A stretch of 64,000 bases of DNA from JAVWPP01 sp036635835 (GCA_036635835.1 JAVWPP010000002.1:1-64000); one strand, 5' to 3'. Positions 7,258 to 16,361 are shown, counted from the first letter of the stretch. The notes: a model not told the origin generated them from the letters alone. Numbers and translations: made by a program.

Positions 7258-9204
7258 ATGAATAACAAAAATTATTACATAACAACACCTATATATTATC
7301 CAAGTGGAAATTTTCATGTAGGACATTGTTATTGCACAGTAGTAGCAGATACTATAGCAAGATATAAAAGATTAAGAGGCTATGATGTGTTTTTCTTAAC
7401 AGGCACAGATGAGCATGGACAAAAGATAGAAAGAAAAGCTAAAGAAGCCGGTAAAACACCTAAAGAGTACGTAGATGAGATAGTAGAAGACACTAAAGAT
7501 CTTTGGGGAAAATTACAAATAACATATAATAGATTCGTTAGAACAACAGATACAGATCATAATGAGTGTGTACAAAAAATATTTGAGAAACTTTATAAAT
7601 CTGGAGATATATATTTAGATAGCTATGAAGGTAAATACTGCACACCTTGTGAAACTTTTTATACTGAGTCACAGCTAGTAGATGGTAAATGCCCAGATTG
7701 TAATAGAGATGTAGAGCTTGTAAAAGAAGAAAGCTATTTTTTTAAGCTTTCGAAATACCAAGATAGATTAAAAAAATACTATGATGAAAACCCAGGCTTT
7801 TTAGAGCCAGCAACAAGGAAAAACGAGATGATAGCTAATTTTTTCAATAAAGGTTTAACAGATTTATGTGTATCAAGAACAACAATTGAATGGGGTATCA
7901 AGGTTCCTTTTGATCCTAAACACACGGTGTATGTATGGATAGATGCGCTTGCTAATTATTTAACAGCCTTAGGGTATATGACAGATAGTGACGTAAAAAT
8001 GAAAAAGTTTTGGCCTGCGGATTTACATCTAGTAGGAAAAGAAATTTTCAGATTTCATTCAATAATTTGGCCAGCACTTTTAATGGCTCTAGATTTACCA
8101 TTACCTAAAAAAGTATTCGGACATGGCTGGTTAGTAGTAGACGGAGCAAAAATATCAAAATCATTCGGAAACTATAAGGACCCAAGAGTGTATATTAACG
8201 AAACATCTGTAGATGCGCTTAGATACTTCTTGTTACATGAAGTTACATTAGGGCAAGATGCTAATTTTTCAGAAGAATTATATTTAGAAAAGTCTAATTC
8301 AGATTTATCTAACGACTTAGGAAATCTAGTAAGTAGAGTAACAGCTATGGTTGAAAAGTACAATAACGGAGTCATAATAAAAGGCTCATCTGTGGAAGAT
8401 GTGGATAAAGACCTTATTAATGTAGCAGAAAATGTAGTTATAAACCTAGAAAAATTAATGGATGATTTAAAAATAAATGATGCAATAACAGAAATATGGA
8501 AACTTATTTCAAAAGCAAATAAATATATAGATTTAACAGCGCCATGGATACTTGCTAAAGAAAAAAACACAGATAGATTAAATGTAGTTTTATATAATTT
8601 AGTAGAAAGCATAAGAATAATAGCAATCGCATTACAGCCATATATGGTAGAAGTTCCAGAAAAGATTTTTCAGCAAATAGGTGTAGAAAAAGATATTATT
8701 AATTGGGATGATGCCAAGAAATTTGGTTTATTAAAAGAAGGAACTTTAGTGCAAAAGAAGGAAAATTTATTCCCTAGAATTGAGCTAAAAAAAGACGTAA
8801 AAGTCAGTGCTAATCCAGCTTCAAAGGAGATTAAGAAAATGGAAGAAATAAAAGAAGTAAAAGAAAACGAAGAAGAAAAAAACATAATTACAATTGATCA
8901 ATTAGATAAAGTAGAGTTAACTGTAGGACAAATAATAAAAGTAGACAGAATTGAAAAAGCAGACAAGCTATATAACTTAACAGTAGATATAGGAACTGAA
9001 ATAAGAACTATAGTATCAGGACTTGTTCCATATTATACAGAAGAAGAATTAGTTAACAAGAAAGTTGTTGTTGTTACTAATTTAAAACCTGCTAAACTAA
9101 GAGGAATAGTATCAAATGGTATGTTACTAGCAGCAGGAGAAAACCCAACAGTTAAGCTGTTAACAGTAGACGGAGATATTGAAATAGGTAGCAATATTAG
9201 ATAG
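7258..9204 (+). CDS. metG: Methionyl-tRNA synthetase with C-terminal tRNA-binding domain
   Basis: Class I synthetase that charges tRNA-Met. 648 residues. The ATP-binding HIGH motif appears as HVGH in SGNFHVGHCYCTVVAD. A zinc knuckle CTPC...CPDC follows, then the second signature as KISKS in DGAKISKSFGNYKD. The helical anticodon domain is at about 370-500. An EMAP-like OB-fold tRNA-binding domain starts near 535 (VGQIIKVDRIEKADKL), joined by a Lys/Glu-rich linker. The start is ATG 7258 with GGAGG 5 nt upstream; an upstream TTG at 7246 precedes the Shine-Dalgarno and is rejected. It is the first gene of an operon continuing to the ferredoxin. Confidence 0.97.
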   Translation: MNNKNYYITTPIYYPSGNFHVGHCYCTVVADTIARYKRLRGYDVFFLTGTDEHGQKIERKAKEAGKTPKEYVDEIVEDTKDLWGKLQITYNRFVRTTDTDHNECVQKIFEKLYKSGDIYLDSYEGKYCTPCETFYTESQLVDGKCPDCNRDVELVKEESYFFKLSKYQDRLKKYYDENPGFLEPATRKNEMIANFFNKGLTDLCVSRTTIEWGIKVPFDPKHTVYVWIDALANYLTALGYMTDSDVKMKKFWPADLHLVGKEIFRFHSIIWPALLMALDLPLPKKVFGHGWLVVDGAKISKSFGNYKDPRVYINETSVDALRYFLLHEVTLGQDANFSEELYLEKSNSDLSNDLGNLVSRVTAMVEKYNNGVIIKGSSVEDVDKDLINVAENVVINLEKLMDDLKINDAITEIWKLISKANKYIDLTAPWILAKEKNTDRLNVVLYNLVESIRIIAIALQPYMVEVPEKIFQQIGVEKDIINWDDAKKFGLLKEGTLVQKKENLFPRIELKKDVKVSANPASKEIKKMEEIKEVKENEEEKNIITIDQLDKVELTVGQIIKVDRIEKADKLYNLTVDIGTEIRTIVSGLVPYYTEEELVNKKVVVVTNLKPAKLRGIVSNGMLLAAGENPTVKLLTVDGDIEIGSNIR

Positions 9205-9216
9205 GAGATAATTATC

Positions 9217-9840
9217 ATGTCAGAAAATAAGAAAAAAATATTAAAAGAAGTTGGAGAGTGGATAGTAGCATTTGTTATTGCATATTTTATTTATATCTTA
9301 ATAAATTACTATTTAGGTACTATTTCAGGTGTAAAACAAGAATCAATGTACCCTACTGCTAAAGAAGGACAAAAAGTAATAATACAAAGACCAACTTTAT
9401 TTAAAAAAGAACTTAAAAGAGGAATGATTCTTACTTGTGAAGCACCACTTCCATATTCAAAGCAAGATGAAGATAAAATTGCAAACTACGAAGAAAAAAC
9501 TGGTCTAGATGCAATAACATATAACGTTTTAGGAATTAATAAAAAAACATTTATAAAAAGACTTATTGGATTACCAGGAGATAAACTAAAGATAGACATC
9601 AATGGTAACGTTGAAATAAATGGCGAAAAATATCCAGAAATCTATTTAAATCCTAACGGAGGAGAATTAAACGGAAACTATATGGACTTAACAGTTCCAG
9701 AAGGATCAGTTTTCTTAATGGGAGACAACAGATCAAGAAGTAAAGACTGCAGAGAATTTGGATGTATTCCTATAGACAAAATAAATGGATATATATTAGG
9801 AAGAATATGGCCACTAAATAAAATAGGTAAAATAGATTAG
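9217..9840 (+). CDS. lepB: Signal peptidase I
   Basis: Membrane-bound serine/lysine protease that removes signal peptides from exported proteins. 207 residues with one N-terminal membrane anchor (about 15-35). The catalytic Ser43 lies in QESMYPT and the general base Lys114 in FIKRLIGLPGDK. Box E is MGDNRSRSKDCREFG. The residue before the catalytic Ser is Glu rather than the usual small residue or Asn, a mild oddity. It sits 12 bp after metG with its own AGGAGA site. It would process the many secreted proteins in this window. Confidence 0.95.
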   Translation: MSENKKKILKEVGEWIVAFVIAYFIYILINYYLGTISGVKQESMYPTAKEGQKVIIQRPTLFKKELKRGMILTCEAPLPYSKQDEDKIANYEEKTGLDAITYNVLGINKKTFIKRLIGLPGDKLKIDINGNVEINGEKYPEIYLNPNGGELNGNYMDLTVPEGSVFLMGDNRSRSKDCREFGCIPIDKINGYILGRIWPLNKIGKID

Positions 9841-9849
9841 GAGCAAAAT

Positions 9850-10698
9850 ATGTTTAAAGATATAATTGGACATAATGAAAATATTCAAATGCTAAAGGAA
9901 AGTGTACAAAAAGATAGCGTAATACATGCATATCTTTTTGATGGTCCAGATGGAATAGGTAAACAGTTAGTAGCAAAAGAATTTGCAAAAGAAATATTAG
10001 AAACGGAAAATCTTGAAACATGTCCAGATTATATTTATATAGATAAACTAGAAAATAAGAAGGATATATTAGTAGAACAAATACGCGAAAGTATTGTAAA
10101 CAATGTATATTCTAAGCCAGTTGCAAGTAATAAAAAAGTATATATTATCAACAATGCGCAAGATATGAATAATGTAGCACAAAATTCACTATTAAAAACG
10201 CTAGAAGAACCACCTAAATATATTGTATTAATATTAGTAGCAAACCAAGTAGATAAATTTTTACCAACAATAATATCAAGGGTTAAAAGAATTAAATTTA
10301 AAAAGTTAACAAATAACGATATAGATAAATATATTGTAGAAAACAATATTATAGTATCAGAGAATATCAAGGAATATATAGATGGATCTTTAGGTAAACT
10401 AAAGCTAATGGAAAACTTAAGTGCCTATGAAGAAATTGAAAAATTCGTAGACAAACTAAAAACCGAAAATATTGTATACTTGCTTGAAATCTCAAAAATT
10501 GTTGACTTTAGAAACAACAACTATATGAATTATTTACAATTTGTATTATATAACAACTATAAAAAATGCAAAAACATAAAGCTTTTAGAGTGTATTAATA
10601 CTATAGAAATAGCAAAACAAAGGTTGAAAACTAATGGGAATTATGATATAGTTTCAGATATAGCAATAATAACTATGTGTAATTGTTTAAGGAGATAA
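9850..10698 (+). CDS. holB: DNA polymerase III delta-prime subunit (clamp loader)
   Basis: Clamp-loader AAA+ subunit of 282 residues, short for the family. It contains HAYLFDGPDGIGKQ (Walker A region), a Walker-B-like strand KVYIINNAQDM and LLKTLEEPPKY (sensor region). The four-Cys zinc module normally found between Walker A and B is missing; only one Cys (ETCPDY) remains there and the segment is shortened. The C-terminal collar is also short. Start ATG with AGGAG, 9 bp after lepB. Its position before ricT matches the conserved holB-yaaT order of Firmicutes. Confidence 0.88.
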   Translation: MFKDIIGHNENIQMLKESVQKDSVIHAYLFDGPDGIGKQLVAKEFAKEILETENLETCPDYIYIDKLENKKDILVEQIRESIVNNVYSKPVASNKKVYIINNAQDMNNVAQNSLLKTLEEPPKYIVLILVANQVDKFLPTIISRVKRIKFKKLTNNDIDKYIVENNIIVSENIKEYIDGSLGKLKLMENLSAYEEIEKFVDKLKTENIVYLLEISKIVDFRNNNYMNYLQFVLYNNYKKCKNIKLLECINTIEIAKQRLKTNGNYDIVSDIAIITMCNCLRR

Positions 10699-10701
10699 AG
10701 A

Positions 10702-11520
10702 ATGAAAATATTATGTGTAAGATATCATAAAACGGGGAAATTAAACTATTATAACAATAAGGAAACAGATGAAATAGTTGTAGGAGATTATATTATTGCC
10801 GAAACACAATACGGCCAATCTATTGGTAGAGTGGTAAAAATACTAGAACAAAGTAACGATATAACTAAAGCAGAAGAATATATAAAAAAAGCGACAGAAG
10901 AAGATCTAGAAACTAAAATAAGCAATGAAGCTAAAGCAAAAGAAGCTTTAGAAAAAGCAAAAGAAGTTGCAACTAGAATGAAACTAGATATGAAATTCTT
11001 ATCAACTGAATATACTTTTGATAAGACTAAATTAGTATTTTTCTTTGCTGCAGAAGAAAGAGTAGACTTTAGAGAATTAGTTAAAGAACTTGCTTCTATG
11101 TATAGACTTAGAATAGAATTAAGACAAGTTGGCGCAAGAGATGAAATAAAATCTTGTCCTAACTTAGGAAGCTGTGGTAAAGAAGTTTGCTGCAGAACAT
11201 TTCTTCCAGATTTCGAGCCGGTAACTGTAAAAATGGCAAAAGAACAAGGTTTACAAATAAATATGCAAAAATTATCTGGAGCATGTGGAAGACTTAAATG
11301 TTGCTTAAAATTTGAACAGGAAGTTTATGAAGAAAAAAATAAAAAAATGCCAAAGTATGGCGAAATAGTTGCTACAAAAAAAGGAACCGGAAAAGTAGTA
11401 CAAGTAGAAATATTAAAAGAAAAATTTAAAATAAAAGTAGATGATCCAGATGATTCATATCATTTCGAGACAGTAGACGCATCTGAAATCATAAAAGATA
11501 CTAAAAAGGAGGTGAAATAA
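10702..11520 (+). CDS. ricT: RicT/YaaT, PSP1-domain regulatory protein
   Basis: PSP1-family protein of 272 residues. In Bacillus, RicT joins RicA and RicF in a complex that carries [4Fe-4S] clusters and promotes RNase Y-dependent mRNA processing and entry into sporulation. The cysteine-rich core is intact: SCPNLGSCGKEVCCRTFLP and LSGACGRLKCCLKFE. The order holB-ricT is conserved in Firmicutes. It ends at 11520 and a ferredoxin gene starts at 11521, so the two are tightly coupled. Confidence 0.93.
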   Translation: MKILCVRYHKTGKLNYYNNKETDEIVVGDYIIAETQYGQSIGRVVKILEQSNDITKAEEYIKKATEEDLETKISNEAKAKEALEKAKEVATRMKLDMKFLSTEYTFDKTKLVFFFAAEERVDFRELVKELASMYRLRIELRQVGARDEIKSCPNLGSCGKEVCCRTFLPDFEPVTVKMAKEQGLQINMQKLSGACGRLKCCLKFEQEVYEEKNKKMPKYGEIVATKKGTGKVVQVEILKEKFKIKVDDPDDSYHFETVDASEIIKDTKKEVK

Positions 11521-11688
11521 ATGGCATATAAAATATCAGACAATTGTATATGTTGTGGAGTTTGTCAAGCAGAATGTCCAGTTGGAGCAATTTCAATGGG
11601 AGATGGTAAATACGTTATAGATAAAAACTTATGTATTGATTGTGGAACATGCGCAGGAGTTTGTCCAGTTGGGGCACCAGAAAAATAA
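11521..11688 (+). CDS. 2[4Fe-4S] ferredoxin, 55 residues
   Basis: Clostridial-type bacterioferredoxin with two CxxCxxCxxxCP motifs: CICCGVCQAECPVGAIS and CIDCGTCAGVCPVGAP. It is a small soluble electron carrier. The start ATG immediately follows the ricT stop and its Shine-Dalgarno AAGGAGGTGA lies in the ricT 3' end. Tight coupling to an Fe-S-linked regulator is suggestive but may be simple operon drift. No terminator is obvious before the next gene. Confidence 0.96.
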   Translation: MAYKISDNCICCGVCQAECPVGAISMGDGKYVIDKNLCIDCGTCAGVCPVGAPEK

Positions 11689-11743
11689 AAAAATGTTATA
11701 TATAGTTCTAAGCGTATAATATAATATATACAAAGGAGAAAAA

Positions 11744-13450
11744 ATGAATAAAAAAGATGGAATGAGTTTAATAGTTCTTGTTATTACTATTATAGTAATG
11801 ATTATTTTATCAGGTGTTGTAATAATGGCACTATCTAAGAATAATCCTATTTTAAAAGCAAATGAAGCAACATTTAAATCAGATATTAAAAGTATCGAAT
11901 CGATGGTTAGTTTAGATATTACTACCAAATCTACAGATAAGTATACTGATGAGTTATACACAGGAGAACTTACTGAATTTGGTATAGAATCAAGCTCTGG
12001 AATATATAAAAAGTATGGTGGAATATTATACGTTGAGGACAATAATTTAGTAATAAGAATTGGATATACAACAAACAAAAAAAATAAGCAAATGGTTGAA
12101 TGGGCAGCTGAATGTGGAATTAAAATGGCAGGAAGCTTTGCAAGTGGAGGATTTGACGGATTAATAAATACACCGGAGCTTACTCAAGGATTAATACCTG
12201 TTAAGTATAATGACAATAAAAAAGCTTGGGTTATTGCTGATCCAACTAATTCATTAGATTTCATGTTTTGGCATGATTATCCTAATGCGCAGTGGGCAAA
12301 TGCAGTCACTTTAAAACCTAATTCACAGCTTAGAAAGAAACTTTTGAATCCTAATAACAATATGCTTAAAGCTTCTAGTATAGGAGATTTTGTAAATGAA
12401 TCAATCAATATGGACGAAGTAAATTCATTTTGGGTATGGATACCTAGCTTTAAACTAGGAGATGTAACGCCTGCTAATGAAAAATCAGGTTCGGATATAA
12501 CTTTTTGCAGAGGAAAAGAAGATAAAAAGAAAGTACATAAAGCTTTTCTATTTGGAGATAAAGTTCTAAATGGAATTTGGGTTTCTAAATTTAGCATGAG
12601 TAAAAATTCAGATAATATAGAAGTTAAACCAGACGTGGACGCTTTAAATTTTTTGCTTCCTGTACCTGCTCATAGATTAATAAGAGGTATGGAAAACATA
12701 ACAAAAGCACAGTATTATGGATGGGCTAATGAAGACGGATATAATGATGTAACTGGAGATTATGCTACTAGCCATAACAAATTAGATGTGCATATGATAA
12801 AAAATTCAGAATGGGCAGCAACTGCATATTTATCTAACAGTATATATGGAAAGCTAGGAAATAATGAATATGCATTAGCAGAAAAAGAAGTGTATATTAA
12901 TAATTCATTTGCAGATAATAACAAAAAATCATATACCGGTAGAAGCGGTGGAGCGCCGGGTGGAGCAGTAAAATTAAAGCCAGGTCAAACAAAAGAAAAT
13001 TCACCATATGGGTATTACACTTATGACGGAAAGAATGTAAAGCAAGATACCGGTGAAATATTAGATTATGCAATAAATAAAAACTCGGGATATGGAGCCT
13101 CTACAACAGGAAATATATATGGAGCTTTTGATATGTCTGGAGGATATGAGACTATAGTTGCAGCAATATGTATAGAGAAAGATAATCCTAATAAAGAACA
13201 ATTAACATATGCAAATTCAAAATATTTAGAAGTATATGGTGTAAACGAATACAAAAAGGGTGATGCAACGCTTGAAGCGAAAAACTTCTATGGTGATATG
13301 GCTTATATGATAGCAAATGACTATAGAAATATGGCAAGAGGTATTAAGGCGTTTATGGGTAGACCTGCAGGAATTTTTGGATATACAAGGGTATATGAGT
13401 GGGATAGCGGAATAAATACATCGAGGCCAGTTATAGTTGCGGATGTATAA
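11744..13450 (+). CDS. Prepilin-like secreted protein with a large C-terminal FGE/C-type-lectin-like region
   Basis: 568 residues. A short basic N-terminus (MNKKDG) is followed by the hydrophobic helix MSLIVLVITIIVMIILSGVV, the pattern of type IV pilin-like signals cut after Gly. It lacks the usual Phe+1 and Glu+5. Residues 30-110 look like a pseudopilin stalk. The rest contains FWVWIPSFKLGDV, GNIYGAFDMSGGYETIVAA and a C-terminal INTSRPVIVA, a layout resembling the formylglycine-enzyme/C-type-lectin fold (compare ...GNVWEW and ...GFRVA endings). I infer a surface or pilus-tip adhesin; no catalytic Cys pair is apparent. It ends in a strong terminator and stands alone. I recall similar proteins in uncultured gut Clostridia. 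Confidence 0.65.
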   Translation: MNKKDGMSLIVLVITIIVMIILSGVVIMALSKNNPILKANEATFKSDIKSIESMVSLDITTKSTDKYTDELYTGELTEFGIESSSGIYKKYGGILYVEDNNLVIRIGYTTNKKNKQMVEWAAECGIKMAGSFASGGFDGLINTPELTQGLIPVKYNDNKKAWVIADPTNSLDFMFWHDYPNAQWANAVTLKPNSQLRKKLLNPNNNMLKASSIGDFVNESINMDEVNSFWVWIPSFKLGDVTPANEKSGSDITFCRGKEDKKKVHKAFLFGDKVLNGIWVSKFSMSKNSDNIEVKPDVDALNFLLPVPAHRLIRGMENITKAQYYGWANEDGYNDVTGDYATSHNKLDVHMIKNSEWAATAYLSNSIYGKLGNNEYALAEKEVYINNSFADNNKKSYTGRSGGAPGGAVKLKPGQTKENSPYGYYTYDGKNVKQDTGEILDYAINKNSGYGASTTGNIYGAFDMSGGYETIVAAICIEKDNPNKEQLTYANSKYLEVYGVNEYKKGDATLEAKNFYGDMAYMIANDYRNMARGIKAFMGRPAGIFGYTRVYEWDSGINTSRPVIVADV

Positions 13451-13477
13451 AAATACAAAGTTATTCTAACTTAAAAA

Positions 13478-13527
13478 CAGTCGAAATACAGATGATTAGA
13501 GATAATTATCTGTATTTCGATTTTTTA
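13478..13527. terminator. Bidirectional terminator
   Basis: A 13-bp perfect stem TCGAAATACAGAT/ATCTGTATTTCGA with T6 on the plus side and T5 on the minus side. It serves the surface protein and the convergent unknown gene. Confidence 0.85.
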
Positions 13528-13566
13528 CGAAAAAAATATTTGCTTAATATAATGTTAAACAAATAT

Positions 13567-14148
13567 TTAATCTATAGTAATTGTATATTTTTTATTGCTT
13601 TTCTTATCTATATAAATATATGCATAGTCTGTCTCGACCATATCAAATAAATCTTCAGTATATAAAAAATCCAAAAAAGATAATAAAGTAGTTTTGGAAC
13701 TAACCATTCCATCTAAAATAAAATCATTAGCGGTTTTAGAATAATATAATTCTGCAGAAGTAAGCATATTAATAGGATAATCTATAATTCTATTGTAAGC
13801 AAAAATTTCTTCAGGTACAACGGAAGTTGTAATAAGGACAACTGGCTGTTCATAGGTTCCTTCTACATAATCAAAAAAGCTGCAAGTTGTGTTTACATAT
13901 TCCGGAGTATCTTTAAAAATATTATTTACCACAAAACAATTGGAATCTTTTTTCACTATAATTTTTACTCCATTGTAATCTTCGTTTGCGTAATATGGAG
14001 AATCTTTTGGATTTAAATAACAGCACATTGCTTTTTTTGTGAAATTGTTTATAGTTAAAATACTATCGCAAAAATCAGATAATTTTATACCATATTTAAC
14101 AACATCACATTGCTGGTCTTTTTTTATAAAAAGATATACATATTTCAA
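13567..14148 (-). CDS. Unknown soluble protein
   Basis: About 193 residues, no signal peptide or membrane helix. It contains NFTKKAMCCYLNPKDSPYY, a mid-region VVLITTSVVPEEIFAYNR and a C-terminal YIYIDKKSNKKYTITI. I do not recognise the family. The start is placed at TTG 14148 because GGAGG lies 8 nt upstream; the GTG at 14157 is inside the Shine-Dalgarno itself. It has its own near-consensus promoter and a shared terminator, so it is a real single-gene unit. Confidence 0.65.
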   Translation of the reverse strand: MKYVYLFIKKDQQCDVVKYGIKLSDFCDSILTINNFTKKAMCCYLNPKDSPYYANEDYNGVKIIVKKDSNCFVVNNIFKDTPEYVNTTCSFFDYVEGTYEQPVVLITTSVVPEEIFAYNRIIDYPINMLTSAELYYSKTANDFILDGMVSSKTTLLSFLDFLYTEDLFDMVETDYAYIYIDKKSNKKYTITID

Positions 14149-14166
14149 AATAAACACCTCCCATAT

Positions 14167-14195
14167 ATTATAGCATAATACAGCCGTTTTGTCAG
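14167..14195 (-). promoter_or_regulatory. Promoter of the unknown minus-strand gene
   Basis: On the minus strand CTGACA (14190-14195), a 17-bp spacer and TATAAT (14167-14172), just upstream of the GGAGG ribosome-binding site. Confidence 0.75.
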
Positions 14196-14238
14196 TAGCA
14201 AAATACTAAATCCCTAATATACTATTATAGGTGATGAA

Positions 14239-14523
14239 ATGAAATTAATAATAGAAATGTTTATATATATATTTTTTTCTTATGGCGTATTATCTTTTAT
14301 TTGGTACTGCACAAGAAATTCATTTAGAATGAAAATAAAAGAAATACATAAAAAAAGTAATAGTAATGAATCTGTTGAGGTAATAGTAATATTTGAAAAC
14401 ATGAAAAAATATAAAGACATAATTGAAAAACAACTAATACAAGGAGACTTTGATAATATTTTTGAACTAGTAGATAACTTTGAATGCATAGAAATAGAAG
14501 GAGTAGCGGTAAAAACCAACTGA
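14239..14523 (+). CDS. Small single-pass membrane protein of unknown function upstream of ruvA
   Basis: 94 residues. The N-terminal hydrophobic segment (about 3-24) is rich in Phe and Tyr, followed by a charged cytoplasmic part with predicted helix (NMKKYKDIIEKQLIQGDF). AGGTGA precedes the ATG. No recognised domain. It is separated from ruvA by a consensus-like promoter, so the two need not be co-regulated. Confidence 0.6.
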   Translation: MKLIIEMFIYIFFSYGVLSFIWYCTRNSFRMKIKEIHKKSNSNESVEVIVIFENMKKYKDIIEKQLIQGDFDNIFELVDNFECIEIEGVAVKTN

Positions 14524-14528
14524 TACGT

Positions 14529-14557
14529 TTGACATTATCTTAAGAAAAGTATAAAAT
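14529..14557 (+). promoter_or_regulatory. Promoter of ruvA
   Basis: A perfect -35 TTGACA (14529-14534), a 17-bp spacer and TAAAAT (14552-14557), located just after the preceding stop codon. Confidence 0.8.
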
Positions 14558-14575
14558 ACATTTGAGGTGGAAATA

Positions 14576-15166
14576 ATGTACGCATATTTTAAAGGCAAAG
14601 TAGAAGAAAAAGGGAAAAACTATATTATTTTAGATAATAATAACATAGGGTATTTAATATTAATGACAATATCAGACATAGAAAAATTAGAAATAGGAAA
14701 TACTACAAAAGTATATACATACTTAAATGTAAAAGAGGATGAAATGAGTTTGCATGGATTCCTTACTCCGGAAAAACTAACAGTATTTAAAAAACTAATA
14801 GAAGTAAGCGGTGTAGGGCCAAGAGTAGGCAAAAATATTTTAGACCAATTAACATCAGAAGAAGTATGCGTGGCAATAGCAACTTCAGATATTAAGACAT
14901 TAGTTAAAGTATCAGGTGTAGGAAATAAAATGGCGCAAAGAATAATTTTAGAATTAAAGGACAAAATAAGTAATGAGCAGATAATAGATACAAAAACTAA
15001 AGAAAAAAATAGCAAATCAAAAGATGAAAAAGAAGCGACAATTGCTTTACAAGTATTAGGATATACGCAAAAACAAGCAGAAGAAGCCGTAGATTTTGCA
15101 ACTAAAACAGAAAGTAAGCTAGAAAGTATAATAAAAGTAGCATTAAAGTATTCAACTAAATTATAG
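14576..15166 (+). CDS. ruvA: Holliday junction DNA helicase subunit RuvA
   Basis: RuvA tetramers bind Holliday junctions and load RuvB for branch migration. 196 residues in three domains. The N-terminal OB fold (1-63) is followed by tandem helix-hairpin-helix motifs (KLIEVSGVGPRVGKNIL and LVKVSGVGNKMAQRIILEL). A charged flexible linker leads to the RuvB-binding domain III (about 148-196, ATIALQVLGYTQKQAEEAV). The start is ATG 14576, with GAGGTGG upstream; GTG at 14567 overlaps the ribosome-binding site. ruvB does not follow, so ruvA is split from its usual partner here. Confidence 0.95.
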   Translation: MYAYFKGKVEEKGKNYIILDNNNIGYLILMTISDIEKLEIGNTTKVYTYLNVKEDEMSLHGFLTPEKLTVFKKLIEVSGVGPRVGKNILDQLTSEEVCVAIATSDIKTLVKVSGVGNKMAQRIILELKDKISNEQIIDTKTKEKNSKSKDEKEATIALQVLGYTQKQAEEAVDFATKTESKLESIIKVALKYSTKL

Positions 15167-15169
15167 TTA

Positions 15170-15198
15170 TTGCAAAAACAGCATTTTTGTTATATAAT
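15170..15198 (+). promoter_or_regulatory. Promoter of the FemX-type gene
   Basis: TTGCAA (15170-15175), a 17-bp spacer and TATAAT (15193-15198). Confidence 0.78.
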
Positions 15199-15224
15199 AA
15201 GCATAAATATGAGGGGGAACTTGA

Positions 15225-16286
15225 ATGCCAGTTTTAGATTTAAACGATAAGTTACAAGTAGAAAAATATAAAAAATTTGTTGATAATAGAAGAAAAACAT
15301 CACTATTACAAAGTGTAGAATGGAAACAATTAAAAAAAGATTGGAAACAAGAAATAGTATATTTAGAACAAGAAAATGAAATTGTTGCAGGACTAACTTT
15401 ACTAATTAGAAAAATGCCACTTTTAAATACACATATAATGTATGCACCTAGAGGCCCAGTTGCAGATGTTTCAGATATAGAAATGGTTAAAAAATTAATT
15501 GAAGAAGCAGAGCCAATAAGAAAAAAATACAACGCATGTGTTTTGAGATTTGATCCTGAAATACCAATGAATAAAGAAATACAAGAAATGTACGAAAAAG
15601 AAGGATTCGTTGTTAGAAATGAAGGAGTTGATATGGTTGATATAATACAACCAAGATTCAACATGATTCTTAATATGGAAGGTAAAGATGAAGAAACTTT
15701 AATGAAAAACTTTGCTGAAAAAACAAGATATAATATAAGACTTTCAGGAAGAAAAGGCGTAACAGTAAGACATAGTAGAAGTATTGAGGATTTAAAAACT
15801 TTTTGCTCAATTCAAGAGATAACTGGAAAAAGAGATGGTTTCTTAATAAGACCTAATAGTTATTTCGAAAAAATGTTAGAAATATATGATGAAAATGTAA
15901 TGAGAATATATTTAGCAGAACATGAAGGAGATGTCCTTTCAGCAGCACTTGCAATGAACTATGGCGGAAAAATGTGGTACATGTATGGTGCAAGCAGCAA
16001 TGTTAAAAGAAACTTAATGCCAAATTATGCAATGCAATGGGCAATGATTAAATGGGGAATAGAGCAAGGTTGCAGCGAATACGATTTTGGTGGAGTATAT
16101 AAAATAAATATAAACGATGGACTCTATAAATTCAAATCTGGATTTTGCAAAAGCGATGGAGAAACAGCGTTTATTGGAGAAATAGATAAAGTATACAATA
16201 AATTTAATTACTTTGTATTTGTAAAAATGATACCAATATTTAAAAAAGTAAGAATGTTTTTTATGAAAACATTTAAAAAAGTATAA
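15225..16286 (+). CDS. FemAB/FemX-type peptidoglycan interpeptide-bridge transferase
   Basis: Two tandem GNAT-like domains of the FemABX family, which add amino acids from aminoacyl-tRNA to the lipid II stem peptide. 353 residues. Typical landmarks are LLQSVEWKQLKKDW near the N-terminus, NAWF-like RPRF/QPRFNMILNM, FAEKTRYNIRLSGRKGV, and the C-terminal GGKMWYMYGASSNVKRNLMP and GCSEYDFGGVY. The coiled-coil arm of staphylococcal FemA is absent, so it is closer to MurM/FemX size. It has its own promoter and terminator and lies next to the ftsEX cell-wall cluster. The added residue cannot be predicted. Confidence 0.88.
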   Translation: MPVLDLNDKLQVEKYKKFVDNRRKTSLLQSVEWKQLKKDWKQEIVYLEQENEIVAGLTLLIRKMPLLNTHIMYAPRGPVADVSDIEMVKKLIEEAEPIRKKYNACVLRFDPEIPMNKEIQEMYEKEGFVVRNEGVDMVDIIQPRFNMILNMEGKDEETLMKNFAEKTRYNIRLSGRKGVTVRHSRSIEDLKTFCSIQEITGKRDGFLIRPNSYFEKMLEIYDENVMRIYLAEHEGDVLSAALAMNYGGKMWYMYGASSNVKRNLMPNYAMQWAMIKWGIEQGCSEYDFGGVYKININDGLYKFKSGFCKSDGETAFIGEIDKVYNKFNYFVFVKMIPIFKKVRMFFMKTFKKV

Positions 16287-16309
16287 TATATAAATTAAAA
16301 ATACATAAT

Positions 16310-16341
16310 AGAATAGTCATAACAAAATGACTATTTTTTTA
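16310..16341 (+). terminator. Terminator after the FemX-type gene
   Basis: AATAGTCAT pairs with ATGACTATT, with a 6-nt loop and T7. Confidence 0.85.
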
Positions 16342-16361
16342 TGCCAAATTTAGCGTATGTA

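Noticed and set aside
11744..13450. Target protein of a diversity-generating retroelement
   Set aside because: The lectin-like fold suggested it, but there is no nearby reverse transcriptase or template repeat and no Asn-rich variable C-terminus.
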